DNA from: Candidatus Aegiribacteria sp.
Lineage (GTDB): Bacteria > Fermentibacterota > Fermentibacteria > Fermentibacterales > JCC-6
DNA length: 38,303 nucleotides
Direction: 5' to 3'
Assembly (NCBI GenBank): GCA_021108005.1
Contig: JAIORS010000144.1
Span: forward strand, 1 to 38,303
Shown here in pieces: positions 25,450-33,725 of this stretch; the stretch's first letter is position 1, and every line of letters begins with the position of its first letter. Made by a program: the position numbers and the translations under genes. The notes beneath the pieces were generated by a model, which was not told the origin of the DNA, searched no databases, and worked only from the letters and a program-made list of their open reading frames with translations.

Positions 25450-25826
25450 AGCCGGCAGCTGTGTTAATTATCGTCTTTTTCGTATTACTGTCGCTGGCGT
25501 GCAAAACGGACTACGACATAGCGGAAGTAGCCTCACAGGAATATTTGGGAGCAACTCACCACCATGAAACTCATGATTCTGATCACGAAGCAGTCGAGCA
25601 GGATTCCGTGGATGATGAAAATCATGAAGATGATGCTTCAGGAATAGCCGGAACGGATAGACATGTTCATGACGCAGGTCAAAGAAACCATGGTACTGGT
25701 TGGTTTTTCAACCAGCCATGGGCTGCCAGTTTCATCTGGGGTAAGATGATTAGAGACACAGTAATTCTTCTTGCCCTTGCCGCAGCCGTTCTGTTAGTGT
25801 CAGGATACAGGCGAAAACACAGATGA
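25446..25826 (+). CDS. His/Asp-rich lipoprotein with C-terminal TM
   Basis: This 126-residue protein has a lipobox (LLSLAC, Cys19), then a segment crowded with His, Asp and Glu (THHHETHDSDHEAVEQ, DDENHEDD, DRHVHDAGQRNHG), then a C-terminal TM (IRDTVILLALAAAVLLVSGY) with a basic end. Histidine/acid-rich stretches like this commonly bind Zn2+, Ni2+ or Co2+. The family is unknown to me. Its fixed place between an ABC exporter and a membrane-anchored repeat protein suggests a periplasmic metal-binding accessory of the transporter. Confidence 0.72.
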   Translation: MKPAAVLIIVFFVLLSLACKTDYDIAEVASQEYLGATHHHETHDSDHEAVEQDSVDDENHEDDASGIAGTDRHVHDAGQRNHGTGWFFNQPWAASFIWGKMIRDTVILLALAAAVLLVSGYRRKHR

Positions 25827-26470
25827 GGAAAAAATACTATCTGTACGTGTTTGTCGCTGTTTTCCTGCTAATAGCGGTTGTTACCGGAAAAATAGCGAGT
25901 GAGACTACCGGTGAAAACAATACCGCTTCGGAAGCAGTTTCTTCAGGCACAGGCATGATTGGAAGAGTTCTTGCCGATGTTCTCTGGCTGCAGCTCGATC
26001 GGTACCACCATATCTGGATGTATCAGGGAAACGAATGGATGACCGCGACAGATTACCTCCCACAGCTCTGGCTGATAATAGAACTGAATCCGTCATTTGC
26101 TGAAGCGTATATAGACGGTGGTTACCATCTCACCATGAACCTCGACATGCAAGAAGAAGGGCTGGAACTGCTGCAGGAGGGTGTAAGGAGATGTCCTGAT
26201 AATGAGAAGGTATTCTGGGAAAAAACTGTAGTTCTATGGGAATCGGATTATTACGGCTCCAGGGCAACCGAGGAGGCTGCCTGGGATTACCTGAATCTTG
26301 TTAAATGTAAGCGCGGTCAGATCGAAGATCCCTGGAACGAGGCGAATGCCGCAATGATCCTTGAATTCGTTTTCGAGGATGACAGCCTCAGGCGCAACCA
26401 TATGCGAATATCCGACAGATACGCCCAGAGATGCGATTTCTTAAGATTCGCCCGCAGCGAAGACTTCTGA
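25823..26470 (+). CDS. Membrane-anchored TPR-like protein
   Basis: This 215-residue protein has an N-terminal anchor (YYLYVFVAVFLLIAVVTGKIA) followed by helix pairs with TPR-like spacing (LPQLWLIIELNPSFAEAYIDGGYHLT, EEGLELLQEGVRRCPDNEKVFWEKTVV). The domain lies outside the membrane. It ends the ABC operon, coupled by an ATGA overlap. Such proteins often scaffold complexes. The motif ADVLWLQLDRYHHIW near residue 55 may be the contact with its partner; that is inference. It converges on the M23/T9SS gene with only 31 bp between. Confidence 0.68.
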   Translation: MRKKYYLYVFVAVFLLIAVVTGKIASETTGENNTASEAVSSGTGMIGRVLADVLWLQLDRYHHIWMYQGNEWMTATDYLPQLWLIIELNPSFAEAYIDGGYHLTMNLDMQEEGLELLQEGVRRCPDNEKVFWEKTVVLWESDYYGSRATEEAAWDYLNLVKCKRGQIEDPWNEANAAMILEFVFEDDSLRRNHMRISDRYAQRCDFLRFARSEDF

Positions 26471-26472
26471 AC

Positions 26473-26563
26473 AGAGGATATATGGCCGCCTATCTTCTAT
26501 TCTAACGCACGATACTGATACTTCTGGCTTCTTCGATCCCTCCAATCTCTGTTTTCAGTATGT
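26473..26563. repeat. 91-bp repeat, original copy at the 3' end of the M23/T9SS gene
   Basis: This stretch covers the last 21 or so codons of the M23/T9SS gene and 29 bp beyond its stop. It recurs at 34838-34928 in direct orientation with one difference (tatggccg here, tatagccg there). This copy is the intact one, since it completes an open reading frame. Confidence 0.95.
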
Positions 26564-29500
26564 AAACTCCCGATGGAAGATTTTCAACGCCTATACTAAG
26601 AACAGAACCACTTTCATGAAGAACTCCCGATTCCGATACAACACAACGTCCGGATAAATCGTAAAGATCAAGCTTCCACCTCTCACCCGATTCATGGGAG
26701 ACCATGACATCAAGGGTTTCAAGGACAGGGTTGGAAAGAACCGTGAATAATTCATCATCGGCAACCGAATCGTTAATACTCTGCCTTGATGAAGATGATT
26801 CTTCTAGGGTATTCATTGTTCCATCACCTGGGGGATGCAATATTCTGAATTTCTCTATGTAATGATCAGGTCCGGTGCAGATGAAATACCGAACAAGAGC
26901 CGAGCCTGATTTGTAGATATTTTCGATATTAGCTGTACAACAATGGAATTGGGAATCAATCCGATGTGTATTTGAACACCATCCCGAGCATAGGCGATAG
27001 CTCTTTCTTCCCGTTTCTGAATTAACACAGTACGCGTATGCGGAACTTGAATTAAAGCCACACTCACTGCCAGTTATCCAGAAATACTTTGAATCAGTGG
27101 AAAGATACGGCATTATCGTACCGGGTCCGCCCATCCAAAAAGCTCCACCGGAATTGTTAAAAACATGATATTTAGTATAGAAGGTATGACGAAGAATTGA
27201 CCCATCGGGTTTAACTATTGGAATATAGAAATTTAAATGACCAGGTTCGTCATGGTACATCCAGAAACCGCACCAGTAGAAACAGCTGCCCATAAAATCG
27301 GCTTCCTCAAGTCCTATCCGGGAAAGATTGACTTCCGCAACTATATCGGCAGCGACATGTCCTTTTGCAATGTTACCATACCTGCCCCACCAGGGTCGTC
27401 CCCAGCGATTACTTAAATCAGGACCAGTTTCGTATCCCTGTGGATAAAATGAAGGATTCTCGCTCCTTCTCCCTCTGATCCAGTTCCAGCTTTCGTAACC
27501 TGCTCTGGTTGCCGGTACTGTTTTTGGAAATCCGTCCATCGGGTGTGCCGCAAGATCCCTGGGACCCTGATTACTCTCAGGATACCACTTGCCTATGTGT
27601 ATCTGTATAGTACCCGCAAACTCCGAAGGAAGATCTCCATCGTATGTATAGTGTACCGCGTAACTGGCATCAGGCTCTTCAGGGAACTCTCCCCCAAGAT
27701 TGTTCTGAAGAATGTCAACCTGCTCAGCGTTTCCCGAAGGCGTATCCCTTATAAAATCTCCATGATCCCTGGAATCCCAGTCTACCATCTCGGCGATTTC
27801 CCCGCTCATCCATATTACGTCTGTAAGTTCAGCTCCGGATGAATTCTCAACCATTGCAGGTTCGGAGTAGATCACAAGCATGTTAAGGGCTTCGTTGTCG
27901 CTTTCTCCGGGGATGTATCCGTAAACGTTTTTGTACAGGTTTCTGTTGCCATCACCGGAATCCATTTCCCCTTCAACACGGTCAATCTCCTCCAGAAGGA
28001 ACTCCACCGGATCCTGCCCGATATCATCTGAAAGACAGTAATCGCATTCGGTATTACCGAACTCTCCGTATTCCGTACTTCCTATGGTAATTGCATCTCT
28101 CATATTCAGTTCTGAATTTACAGCAGTTTCTTCATGAGACCTTGCCGGAAACGTATTGAAACGTTCTTCATGCATTTGAAGACTTGGTGGCGAAAGTATT
28201 TCATCCACTGCTTCATTTCGCTCAAGTTCCTGGAAAAACCGGAGATCCTCCCTCAGTTCCTCAAGGTATTCCAACGAAGCTGAATTTCCTGAATGATCCT
28301 TTCCGCCACCCTTCCAGGTTCCTATGTATTTAACATCAACACCATCGGATTCTACAGTTGATCCGGAAGTGTAGATTATCACAGCACCAATACTGGGAAG
28401 GAAATTGTCAACGATGATCCCTTCGGTATCATGGTTCGCACTCCCGAGATCATCTACGGGAAGCAGCATACTTCCCTCTGACCTTGAACCATGGCTTACA
28501 GCTGTAACGTTTACAGCGTACCTTCCATCCGGAAAGAAAGCCTCCCTGTTGCTTGCAGGTTCTCCTGAAATACCCCGCCTGGCAAGAAAAGTATCCCAGG
28601 CTCCCTGACAGATGCCGGTTCTCCAATCGTTTATATAACCTGCGCCGGTAAAGACATTGTCCCAGCCGGTTTGCCAGATCGAAGGATTCAAATAGCTGCT
28701 GTTGGTGACGATGTAGGCGTTCATGTTGTACCACCAGGCGGGGTCAAGTGCCCCACCACCATTGGGTAATTGGCCATCCGGAAATATCGCCCGGTATCCG
28801 GGCGAGTCTCCATTAGGAAGCTCATCACGCATCTGCATAAGGAATCTTTCTCCGAAAATCCCGGGTGCTGCAGGTAAATAGTCAACAGGTGACTGTGGAT
28901 CCTGTCTTAGGATTTCGTACGAAACGGAATAGACTCCGGCTGAATCTCTGTCAGATAATCCCTGAAATGCTGAGAATGGTGATACCGCAATATCTATAGC
29001 CCCGCTTACAAATTTCTGAAAAACGTTCCGGTTTGGATTCCCCGGAGCATATCCTAATTGAGCATATGATTCGTATCCATCAGGGGTGAACCAGATCCCT
29101 CTATTAGCAGCTGGGGACAGCATTTCTTCCCACTTCACATGATTGAATTGTATTTCATCGTAGTCAGAAAGATCATCATCGAAATAATCGAACGGATTGT
29201 ACAAACCTGGCGGTGATCCCGGCTGGATAGGATCCACCCATTGCAGATGCATATGCAACGGTGCTGAAACATTATACAATGAACATGGAGCTAAGGGTTG
29301 ATGGTTAAGTACCATCGAACCGGTTGAGAATGGCCATAAAGCGGGATTGTCAATGGCCAAGTGGGCAATACCCCATCCTTCTTGGCTGGCCGGATCAAGT
29401 CCAAATACCATTGTATATCCAAGTCCGGAAAAAGTCCCGAGAGTATAGCGAGTTCCGTTTGTCGGGAGAAGAACTGGATCTTCGAAATCTGCTCCAAAAT

Positions 29501-29687
29501 CCAATCCCGGATGTGCACCCTCTGACTTTATACACCAGTCACCATAACCACCGTTTATACTGTGAGGTGCTTGAGCATTTTGGAAGAAAGGCCAGGAGAC
29601 CAACCAGGGTATACCTCTATCATCAGAAAAGGCAGCAGTTTGTATGATGAGCAGAAATGCTGTTAAGTAGGTAGATATGCTTTTCAT
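26502..29687 (-). CDS. Secreted M23-type peptidase with T9SS sorting domain
   Basis: This 1061-residue protein has a signal peptide (about 1-21), then an M23/LytM-like domain at about 40-170 with HPGLD (His59, Asp63), IAHLA (His109) and LHMHLQW (His145, His147) followed by NPFDYF, the complete zinc-peptidase pattern. A long central region of about 800 residues is unrecognised and contains Cys pairs (CDYC, CFYWC, CSGWCSN). The last 75 residues are a type A T9SS sorting domain (LDLYDLSGRCVVS...LPSGVYILKTEIGG). M23 enzymes cut peptidoglycan cross-bridges or glycine-rich peptides. T9SS export suggests an external or cell-surface target. It is coupled by 4 bp to the propeller gene upstream. Its 3' end is duplicated at 34.8 kb. 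Confidence 0.85.
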   Translation of the reverse strand: MKSISTYLTAFLLIIQTAAFSDDRGIPWLVSWPFFQNAQAPHSINGGYGDWCIKSEGAHPGLDFGADFEDPVLLPTNGTRYTLGTFSGLGYTMVFGLDPASQEGWGIAHLAIDNPALWPFSTGSMVLNHQPLAPCSLYNVSAPLHMHLQWVDPIQPGSPPGLYNPFDYFDDDLSDYDEIQFNHVKWEEMLSPAANRGIWFTPDGYESYAQLGYAPGNPNRNVFQKFVSGAIDIAVSPFSAFQGLSDRDSAGVYSVSYEILRQDPQSPVDYLPAAPGIFGERFLMQMRDELPNGDSPGYRAIFPDGQLPNGGGALDPAWWYNMNAYIVTNSSYLNPSIWQTGWDNVFTGAGYINDWRTGICQGAWDTFLARRGISGEPASNREAFFPDGRYAVNVTAVSHGSRSEGSMLLPVDDLGSANHDTEGIIVDNFLPSIGAVIIYTSGSTVESDGVDVKYIGTWKGGGKDHSGNSASLEYLEELREDLRFFQELERNEAVDEILSPPSLQMHEERFNTFPARSHEETAVNSELNMRDAITIGSTEYGEFGNTECDYCLSDDIGQDPVEFLLEEIDRVEGEMDSGDGNRNLYKNVYGYIPGESDNEALNMLVIYSEPAMVENSSGAELTDVIWMSGEIAEMVDWDSRDHGDFIRDTPSGNAEQVDILQNNLGGEFPEEPDASYAVHYTYDGDLPSEFAGTIQIHIGKWYPESNQGPRDLAAHPMDGFPKTVPATRAGYESWNWIRGRRSENPSFYPQGYETGPDLSNRWGRPWWGRYGNIAKGHVAADIVAEVNLSRIGLEEADFMGSCFYWCGFWMYHDEPGHLNFYIPIVKPDGSILRHTFYTKYHVFNNSGGAFWMGGPGTIMPYLSTDSKYFWITGSECGFNSSSAYAYCVNSETGRKSYRLCSGWCSNTHRIDSQFHCCTANIENIYKSGSALVRYFICTGPDHYIEKFRILHPPGDGTMNTLEESSSSRQSINDSVADDELFTVLSNPVLETLDVMVSHESGERWKLDLYDLSGRCVVSESGVLHESGSVLSIGVENLPSGVYILKTEIGGIEEARSISIVR

Positions 29688-30958
29688 TCCTCATCACACC
29701 CTTCAACACGAGATATCAGAACCTGATTATAATCAGAGTAAATAAAACGTTTTCCATTAGACTGGATGCTAAGTGTATTACCGGTTAATTCATATTCAAG
29801 ATTATTATTGGGTCCATGGATAATAAGAGAACTAGAATCAACACTGTATGGAGATGAAACCCAGAGAATCATTCCATTACTATCAGTGTAGATAACCTTT
29901 CTCAAGTTATGATTTTGATAAAGGGGAGGTAAGCAAACTGAAATTGACAATGAAGACCCGTTACATGCAACTGCAACAGGAACTCCATGATCCCAGTTTT
30001 CTGTAGGATAGTACATTTCATTAATTGATTCCATGCTTTGAATATCTGAGCCAAACGCAAGACCTCTGTGAACAATATGAGATGCCCATCCAGTGCGGCT
30101 AACGCTTGGAACAGGTGCATTCATCTGTGTGTCAAACTTTGCCCAAAGAAGCTCACCGGTGAAACCATTATGGCATTCTAATCCGTGTAGAGTAGCCAGC
30201 AAAACGATAGAACCATCAGCATTCACAAGAGGAGGGCAAGGAAGCCCTCTCTCCAATTCCATCTCCCAAAGAAGCGTTCCATATTTATCGTATGCCGAGA
30301 GCAAATTCCATGATGCAAAAAGTATTAGTGAACCATCTGAGGCGTGTGCAAAGTGTGTGAACATATCAATTGGTATTTCTGTAGAACAAAGTAGATTGAA
30401 ATCAGGGTCGTAGAATTCAAGCAGACGATAGGGATTGTAATTGTTCCAGCGGAAAATAGATCCATCATCGTTAACAAACTGAAAGCCTGTCCAGCCAGTG
30501 TTCTGAAGAGGCTCAAAGGTTCGAACTTCACCGGTCTCTATATCTACAAATTCAGCTTCACGGGAGTATATTGATTCCCGGCTGCCATCCAATACCGGTC
30601 CCATGATAAGTGCATACTTCCCATTACGGGAATAGATGATACCCCTTGGAGAGCAAGTTAATGGAATATCACGGACTTCTTCATCCTCCTGAAGAACAAC
30701 CAGTCTGTCTTTCAGAAGCATTATGATACGCCACTTCTCACCATTTTCTGTAGGTATGAAAAAGCCCTGGCAACCAATGCTTGCCACGGGGCCGTTGCAG
30801 TTCTCTCCCCATCCAATTGGTTCACCATAATCAAGCGGGTTGATCACAGCTTCTTCAACTACTCTATACCCCGGCGCAGTCCATTCCTCATCCGTCTGGT
30901 CAAGAATGGCTGGCTGGGTTGTTGTTATTCCTATAAGCGCCATCAGTAATAAAAGCAT
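29684..30958 (-). CDS. Secreted PQQ/WD-like beta-propeller protein
   Basis: This 424-residue protein has a short signal (MLLLLMALIGITTTQPA) and repeated beta-blade patterns such as YDKYGTLLWEMELERG, NGFTGELLWAKFD, SNGMILWVSSPY and RNGKYALIMGP, resembling PQQ-like propellers. No T9SS tag is present, so it may stay periplasmic or leave by another route. It starts 10 bp after the FG-GAP gene and overlaps the M23 gene. Its local base usage is more AT-rich than its neighbours, which may mark separate ancestry. It could be a partner or chaperone of the two tagged proteins; that is inference from the operon. Confidence 0.75.
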   Translation of the reverse strand: MLLLLMALIGITTTQPAILDQTDEEWTAPGYRVVEEAVINPLDYGEPIGWGENCNGPVASIGCQGFFIPTENGEKWRIIMLLKDRLVVLQEDEEVRDIPLTCSPRGIIYSRNGKYALIMGPVLDGSRESIYSREAEFVDIETGEVRTFEPLQNTGWTGFQFVNDDGSIFRWNNYNPYRLLEFYDPDFNLLCSTEIPIDMFTHFAHASDGSLILFASWNLLSAYDKYGTLLWEMELERGLPCPPLVNADGSIVLLATLHGLECHNGFTGELLWAKFDTQMNAPVPSVSRTGWASHIVHRGLAFGSDIQSMESINEMYYPTENWDHGVPVAVACNGSSLSISVCLPPLYQNHNLRKVIYTDSNGMILWVSSPYSVDSSSLIIHGPNNNLEYELTGNTLSIQSNGKRFIYSDYNQVLISRVEGCDEE

Positions 30959-30968
30959 ATCGTTCTCC

Positions 30969-32804
30969 TCAGTTTATTATTACAATTCTTTGTGTCTTAA
31001 TATCATTCATGTCGGTCTGCAGGAAGTAAATACCTGGAACAAGGTTTTCTGTATTGTAAGAATATGTCCCTGAATCAGGCGTAGTGAATTCTTCTACGAC
31101 TCTGCCTGATATATCAAGCAGTCTTATCGATGTTTCCTGATAAGTGCTCACCGAAAATTTAATTGAATTATGCGACGGATTGGGTGATGTAATGCTGAAA
31201 GATTGCATGGGGACTTCTAACGGAGATGTTTCACCGATGGCAACATCATCCCATGAAACCGTGATACTGTTCAGAACAGGAGTCTGAACTGAATCGGGGC
31301 TGTTCATGAGAATCCTGTACTGGAAATACCTTGTGGTGTCAGCAAGTATACCGTAAAGCTCCTGCGGTTCGTAAAGCTCTTCTGACCAGCTTCCCATATT
31401 CTCCCAGTCGTCGGAGCTTCTTACCTGTACGGTCAGTGTGGAATCAACGGGACATTCCGATGTCCATGAAATATCACTCCACAGCTGCTGCACCTGCGCA
31501 TCAAGGATGGTTGAGACAAGTTCACCTGCATGAGAGATAAAACCAGGGCTCCAGTATTTGATTGCTTCTCCCACACCTGCGGCTCCAACTATCTCAAGAC
31601 CGGGTACAGTGTCTATTTCAGCGGCACAAACAGCGGTGGCTCCATCGAGTTCGCCGATAAGGTATTCTTTCCACTCATCTTCGTATGTGTATTCGTACCA
31701 GCGCACCTCGCTTGCATTACGACCCGCGGCTACGATATTCAGCCAGTCATCACCATCCGACGCGATATCACAGATGCATACACCAGAAGCGCCCCGAAGG
31801 GTATCGGTTACCGTGTGTTTGTACCAGCAGGCGCCGTGGTCTGCGTTTTCGTACCAGTATACGGCATCATCATCGTAACTGCATACGGCTATATCCGGTA
31901 ATTCAAGCGCGTCACCATTGATATTGCCCAGTCGGATGCACATGGGATGGAAAACGAGTGAATCGATAACATGTTCCTCAAAATCGTCGAACCAGCTAAT
32001 GCATTCCAGGTAAACTATTCTGGCGTTGTTGTACTCGGCAAGAACTATGTCCAGATCACCGTCGAGATCAATATCCATAACGTCAATCGAGGATATATTC
32101 GGATATTCACCTGGTATCTGAAAATGCTCCCATGTGACACTGTCACCTTCCATAGAAGAAACATAGTTGTGAAGAATGCCCGTTGCAGACTCGCATACAA
32201 GAAGATGAACACTGTCACCTACCATTACAGGATAAATCTCCCCGGGATTGTCTATTCTATCAATGGGATGTGGTATCCATAGATATTCACATGAATCACA
32301 CTCGAACCAAAACAGTGAATCATCGTAGAAAGCGGAAGCTGCCACATCCATGTAACCATCGTTGTTAACATCGCAGGGCCTGGCGCAGTTGGCGCCATCG
32401 AATTGGGCGGCTATTTCAACAAGTGTCCAGGATTGTCCGTTGCCTTCGTTCCTGTACCACGCAACGATATCATCCGACCATGAGGCAACAAGAAGATCAA
32501 TATCGGTATCGGAATCCATGTTCACGGGAACAACCGAGTACGGAGCACTCGCTGAAGCGTCTATAACATGCTCGGGACAGTTCTCAGCATAATCAAGATA
32601 AAGACTGGTTTCTGAATTGAACCAGTTCATGTTCTCGGAGGAAGTGAAGAAATTGCTCCAAGATGTTACCGGACCCATCTCACCCGGGCCGCCCTGCCAT
32701 GTGGACTGGGTTTCATCGAAATCCCCGAAGCAGTTCAAAGCGCAAACAAGCATGTAAGCTGTTAATACCATTAATACCCCCGCCTTTATGCATCTTTTAA
32801 TCAT
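30969..32804 (-). CDS. FG-GAP/VCBS repeat propeller with T9SS sorting domain
   Basis: This 611-residue protein has a signal peptide (KRCIKAGVLMVLTAYMLVCAL). At least five FG-GAP-like blades follow with Ca-binding style Asp motifs (DTDIDLLVASW, NNDGYMDVAASAF, DLDGDLDIVLAEY, LPDIAVCSY, GLEIVGAAG), then a beta domain, then a type A T9SS sorting domain over the last 80 residues (SPNPSHNSIKF...VPGIYFLQTDMN). These integrin-like propellers bind ligands or partners at the surface. The ATG at 32804 gives the basic signal n-region but has no SD. An ATG at 32771 follows GGCGGGGG but would lose the basic residues. The poly-C promoter lies just upstream. Confidence 0.87.
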   Translation of the reverse strand: MIKRCIKAGVLMVLTAYMLVCALNCFGDFDETQSTWQGGPGEMGPVTSWSNFFTSSENMNWFNSETSLYLDYAENCPEHVIDASASAPYSVVPVNMDSDTDIDLLVASWSDDIVAWYRNEGNGQSWTLVEIAAQFDGANCARPCDVNNDGYMDVAASAFYDDSLFWFECDSCEYLWIPHPIDRIDNPGEIYPVMVGDSVHLLVCESATGILHNYVSSMEGDSVTWEHFQIPGEYPNISSIDVMDIDLDGDLDIVLAEYNNARIVYLECISWFDDFEEHVIDSLVFHPMCIRLGNINGDALELPDIAVCSYDDDAVYWYENADHGACWYKHTVTDTLRGASGVCICDIASDGDDWLNIVAAGRNASEVRWYEYTYEDEWKEYLIGELDGATAVCAAEIDTVPGLEIVGAAGVGEAIKYWSPGFISHAGELVSTILDAQVQQLWSDISWTSECPVDSTLTVQVRSSDDWENMGSWSEELYEPQELYGILADTTRYFQYRILMNSPDSVQTPVLNSITVSWDDVAIGETSPLEVPMQSFSITSPNPSHNSIKFSVSTYQETSIRLLDISGRVVEEFTTPDSGTYSYNTENLVPGIYFLQTDMNDIKTQRIVIIN

Positions 32805-32813
32805 AATATTGAA

Positions 32814-32845
32814 TTAATATGGGGGGGGGGGATTCTGTAAGTCAA
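32814..32845 (-). promoter_or_regulatory. Promoter with C11 homopolymer spacer
   Basis: On the minus strand, TTGACT (32845-32840) is followed by 20 bases including eleven consecutive C residues (32831-32821), then TATTAA (32819-32814), which lies 10 bp before the FG-GAP gene start. The -35 is strong and the -10 moderate. The spacer is 3 bases longer than ideal, so loss of three C residues would make a near-optimal promoter. Confidence 0.5.
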
Positions 32846-32899
32846 TGTGCATGGGGTCGGACGTAACTTCTGGTTACTTCACAAGCTTAGATCCTTGGT
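32845..32899. repeat. 55-bp direct repeat, left copy (bracketing the AbiE locus)
   Basis: This matches 34925-34979 at about 48 of 55 positions. The core is GGGGTCGGACGTAACTTC, followed by GGT-ACTTCA and an AAGCTTA. GGGGTC-type sequences resemble the flanks of IS200-like (REP-associated) elements, but no transposase is present here. The rest of the 315-bp gap between the FG-GAP and AbiE genes holds the promoter and operator listed and nothing else I recognise. Confidence 0.85.
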
Positions 32900-33069
32900 G
32901 TCCCATATGATTCGAAGCTCGAAACTATTCTTAGATTGAATCACAAGACTTGCTGAATTACTGAGAACTCTTACGGCGCGATCTAACAGTATTTTTTCAT
33001 CTTTATCTCAGAATGCACATGGCTGGACAATTGTATACAGTAATTCTCATAACAACGGACATTATTGAC

Positions 33070-33103
33070 TATGAAACAAAAAATGGGTAGTTTTTGTTTC
33101 ATA
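33070..33103. promoter_or_regulatory. Perfect 13-bp inverted repeat before AbiE (candidate operator)
   Basis: TATGAAACAAAAA (33070-33082) and TTTTTGTTTCATA (33091-33103) are perfect inverted copies around 8 bases, ending 16 bases before the antitoxin ATG. A TTGACT box (33065-33070) touches the left arm, and a CATAAT box overlaps the right end. AbiEi antitoxins are known to repress their own promoter by binding inverted repeats, so this is the likely operator. A terminator is less likely, since it has no GC core. Confidence 0.7.
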
Positions 33104-33119
33104 ATACTTGGACGGAGAT

Positions 33120-33725
33120 ATGAAACATTCTATTGATAACAAAGTGTTTAAGCGGATCACTGGTCATGGTCGCGGTTGGGTCTTCACTCCGGCAGACTTC
33201 AAGGATCTCGGAAGCAGAACTGCTGTGGCCCTGGCTCTTATGCGCTACAAGCGGGACGGAACCATCAGGCAGATCTCCCGGGGCCTATACGACTATTCTC
33301 GCAAGGATCCCATTCTTGGTATCCTGGCCCCCTCGATTGATCAGATTAAAGCCGCTCTGGAGTTACGCGATGCAGTTCGGCTCCAGCCTTCTGGAGCATA
33401 CGCCGCCAACCTTTTAGGTTTAAGTGACCAAGTTCCCATGAAGATCGTATTCTTGACCGACGGACCCGCTCGGAAACTGCAGATTGGAAACAGTCAGATC
33501 CTCCTGAAGCGAACCACACCCCGTAATATGGCAACGGCTGGTAGGATCAGCGGGACAGTTATCCAAGCGCTAAGATGGCTTGGAAATACAAATGTGGATG
33601 ACCGCGTTATATCAATCCTCAAACAAAGACTGAGCACCGAGGACAAAGCTCAGTTGTTTAAAGATATCCGCTACGCGCCCATCTGGATCGCCCAGATCAT
33701 ACGTACTATATCGGGGAGGGAATGA
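33120..33725 (+). CDS. AbiEi-family antitoxin / transcriptional regulator (DUF6088-like)
   Basis: This product of about 201 residues starts with a winged-helix region (GHGRGWVFTPADFKDLGSRTAVALALMRYKRDGTIRQISRGLYDYSRKDP), typical of AbiEi antitoxins. The C-terminal domain carries the conserved LRLQPSGAYAANLLGLS-like and ILKRTTPRNMATAGRISGTVIQAL stretches. In type IV systems the antitoxin blocks the toxin's effect and represses the operon. I chose ATG 33120; the frame also opens at TTG 33108, 4 codons upstream. It overlaps the toxin gene by ATGA. Confidence 0.9.
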   Translation: MKHSIDNKVFKRITGHGRGWVFTPADFKDLGSRTAVALALMRYKRDGTIRQISRGLYDYSRKDPILGILAPSIDQIKAALELRDAVRLQPSGAYAANLLGLSDQVPMKIVFLTDGPARKLQIGNSQILLKRTTPRNMATAGRISGTVIQALRWLGNTNVDDRVISILKQRLSTEDKAQLFKDIRYAPIWIAQIIRTISGRE

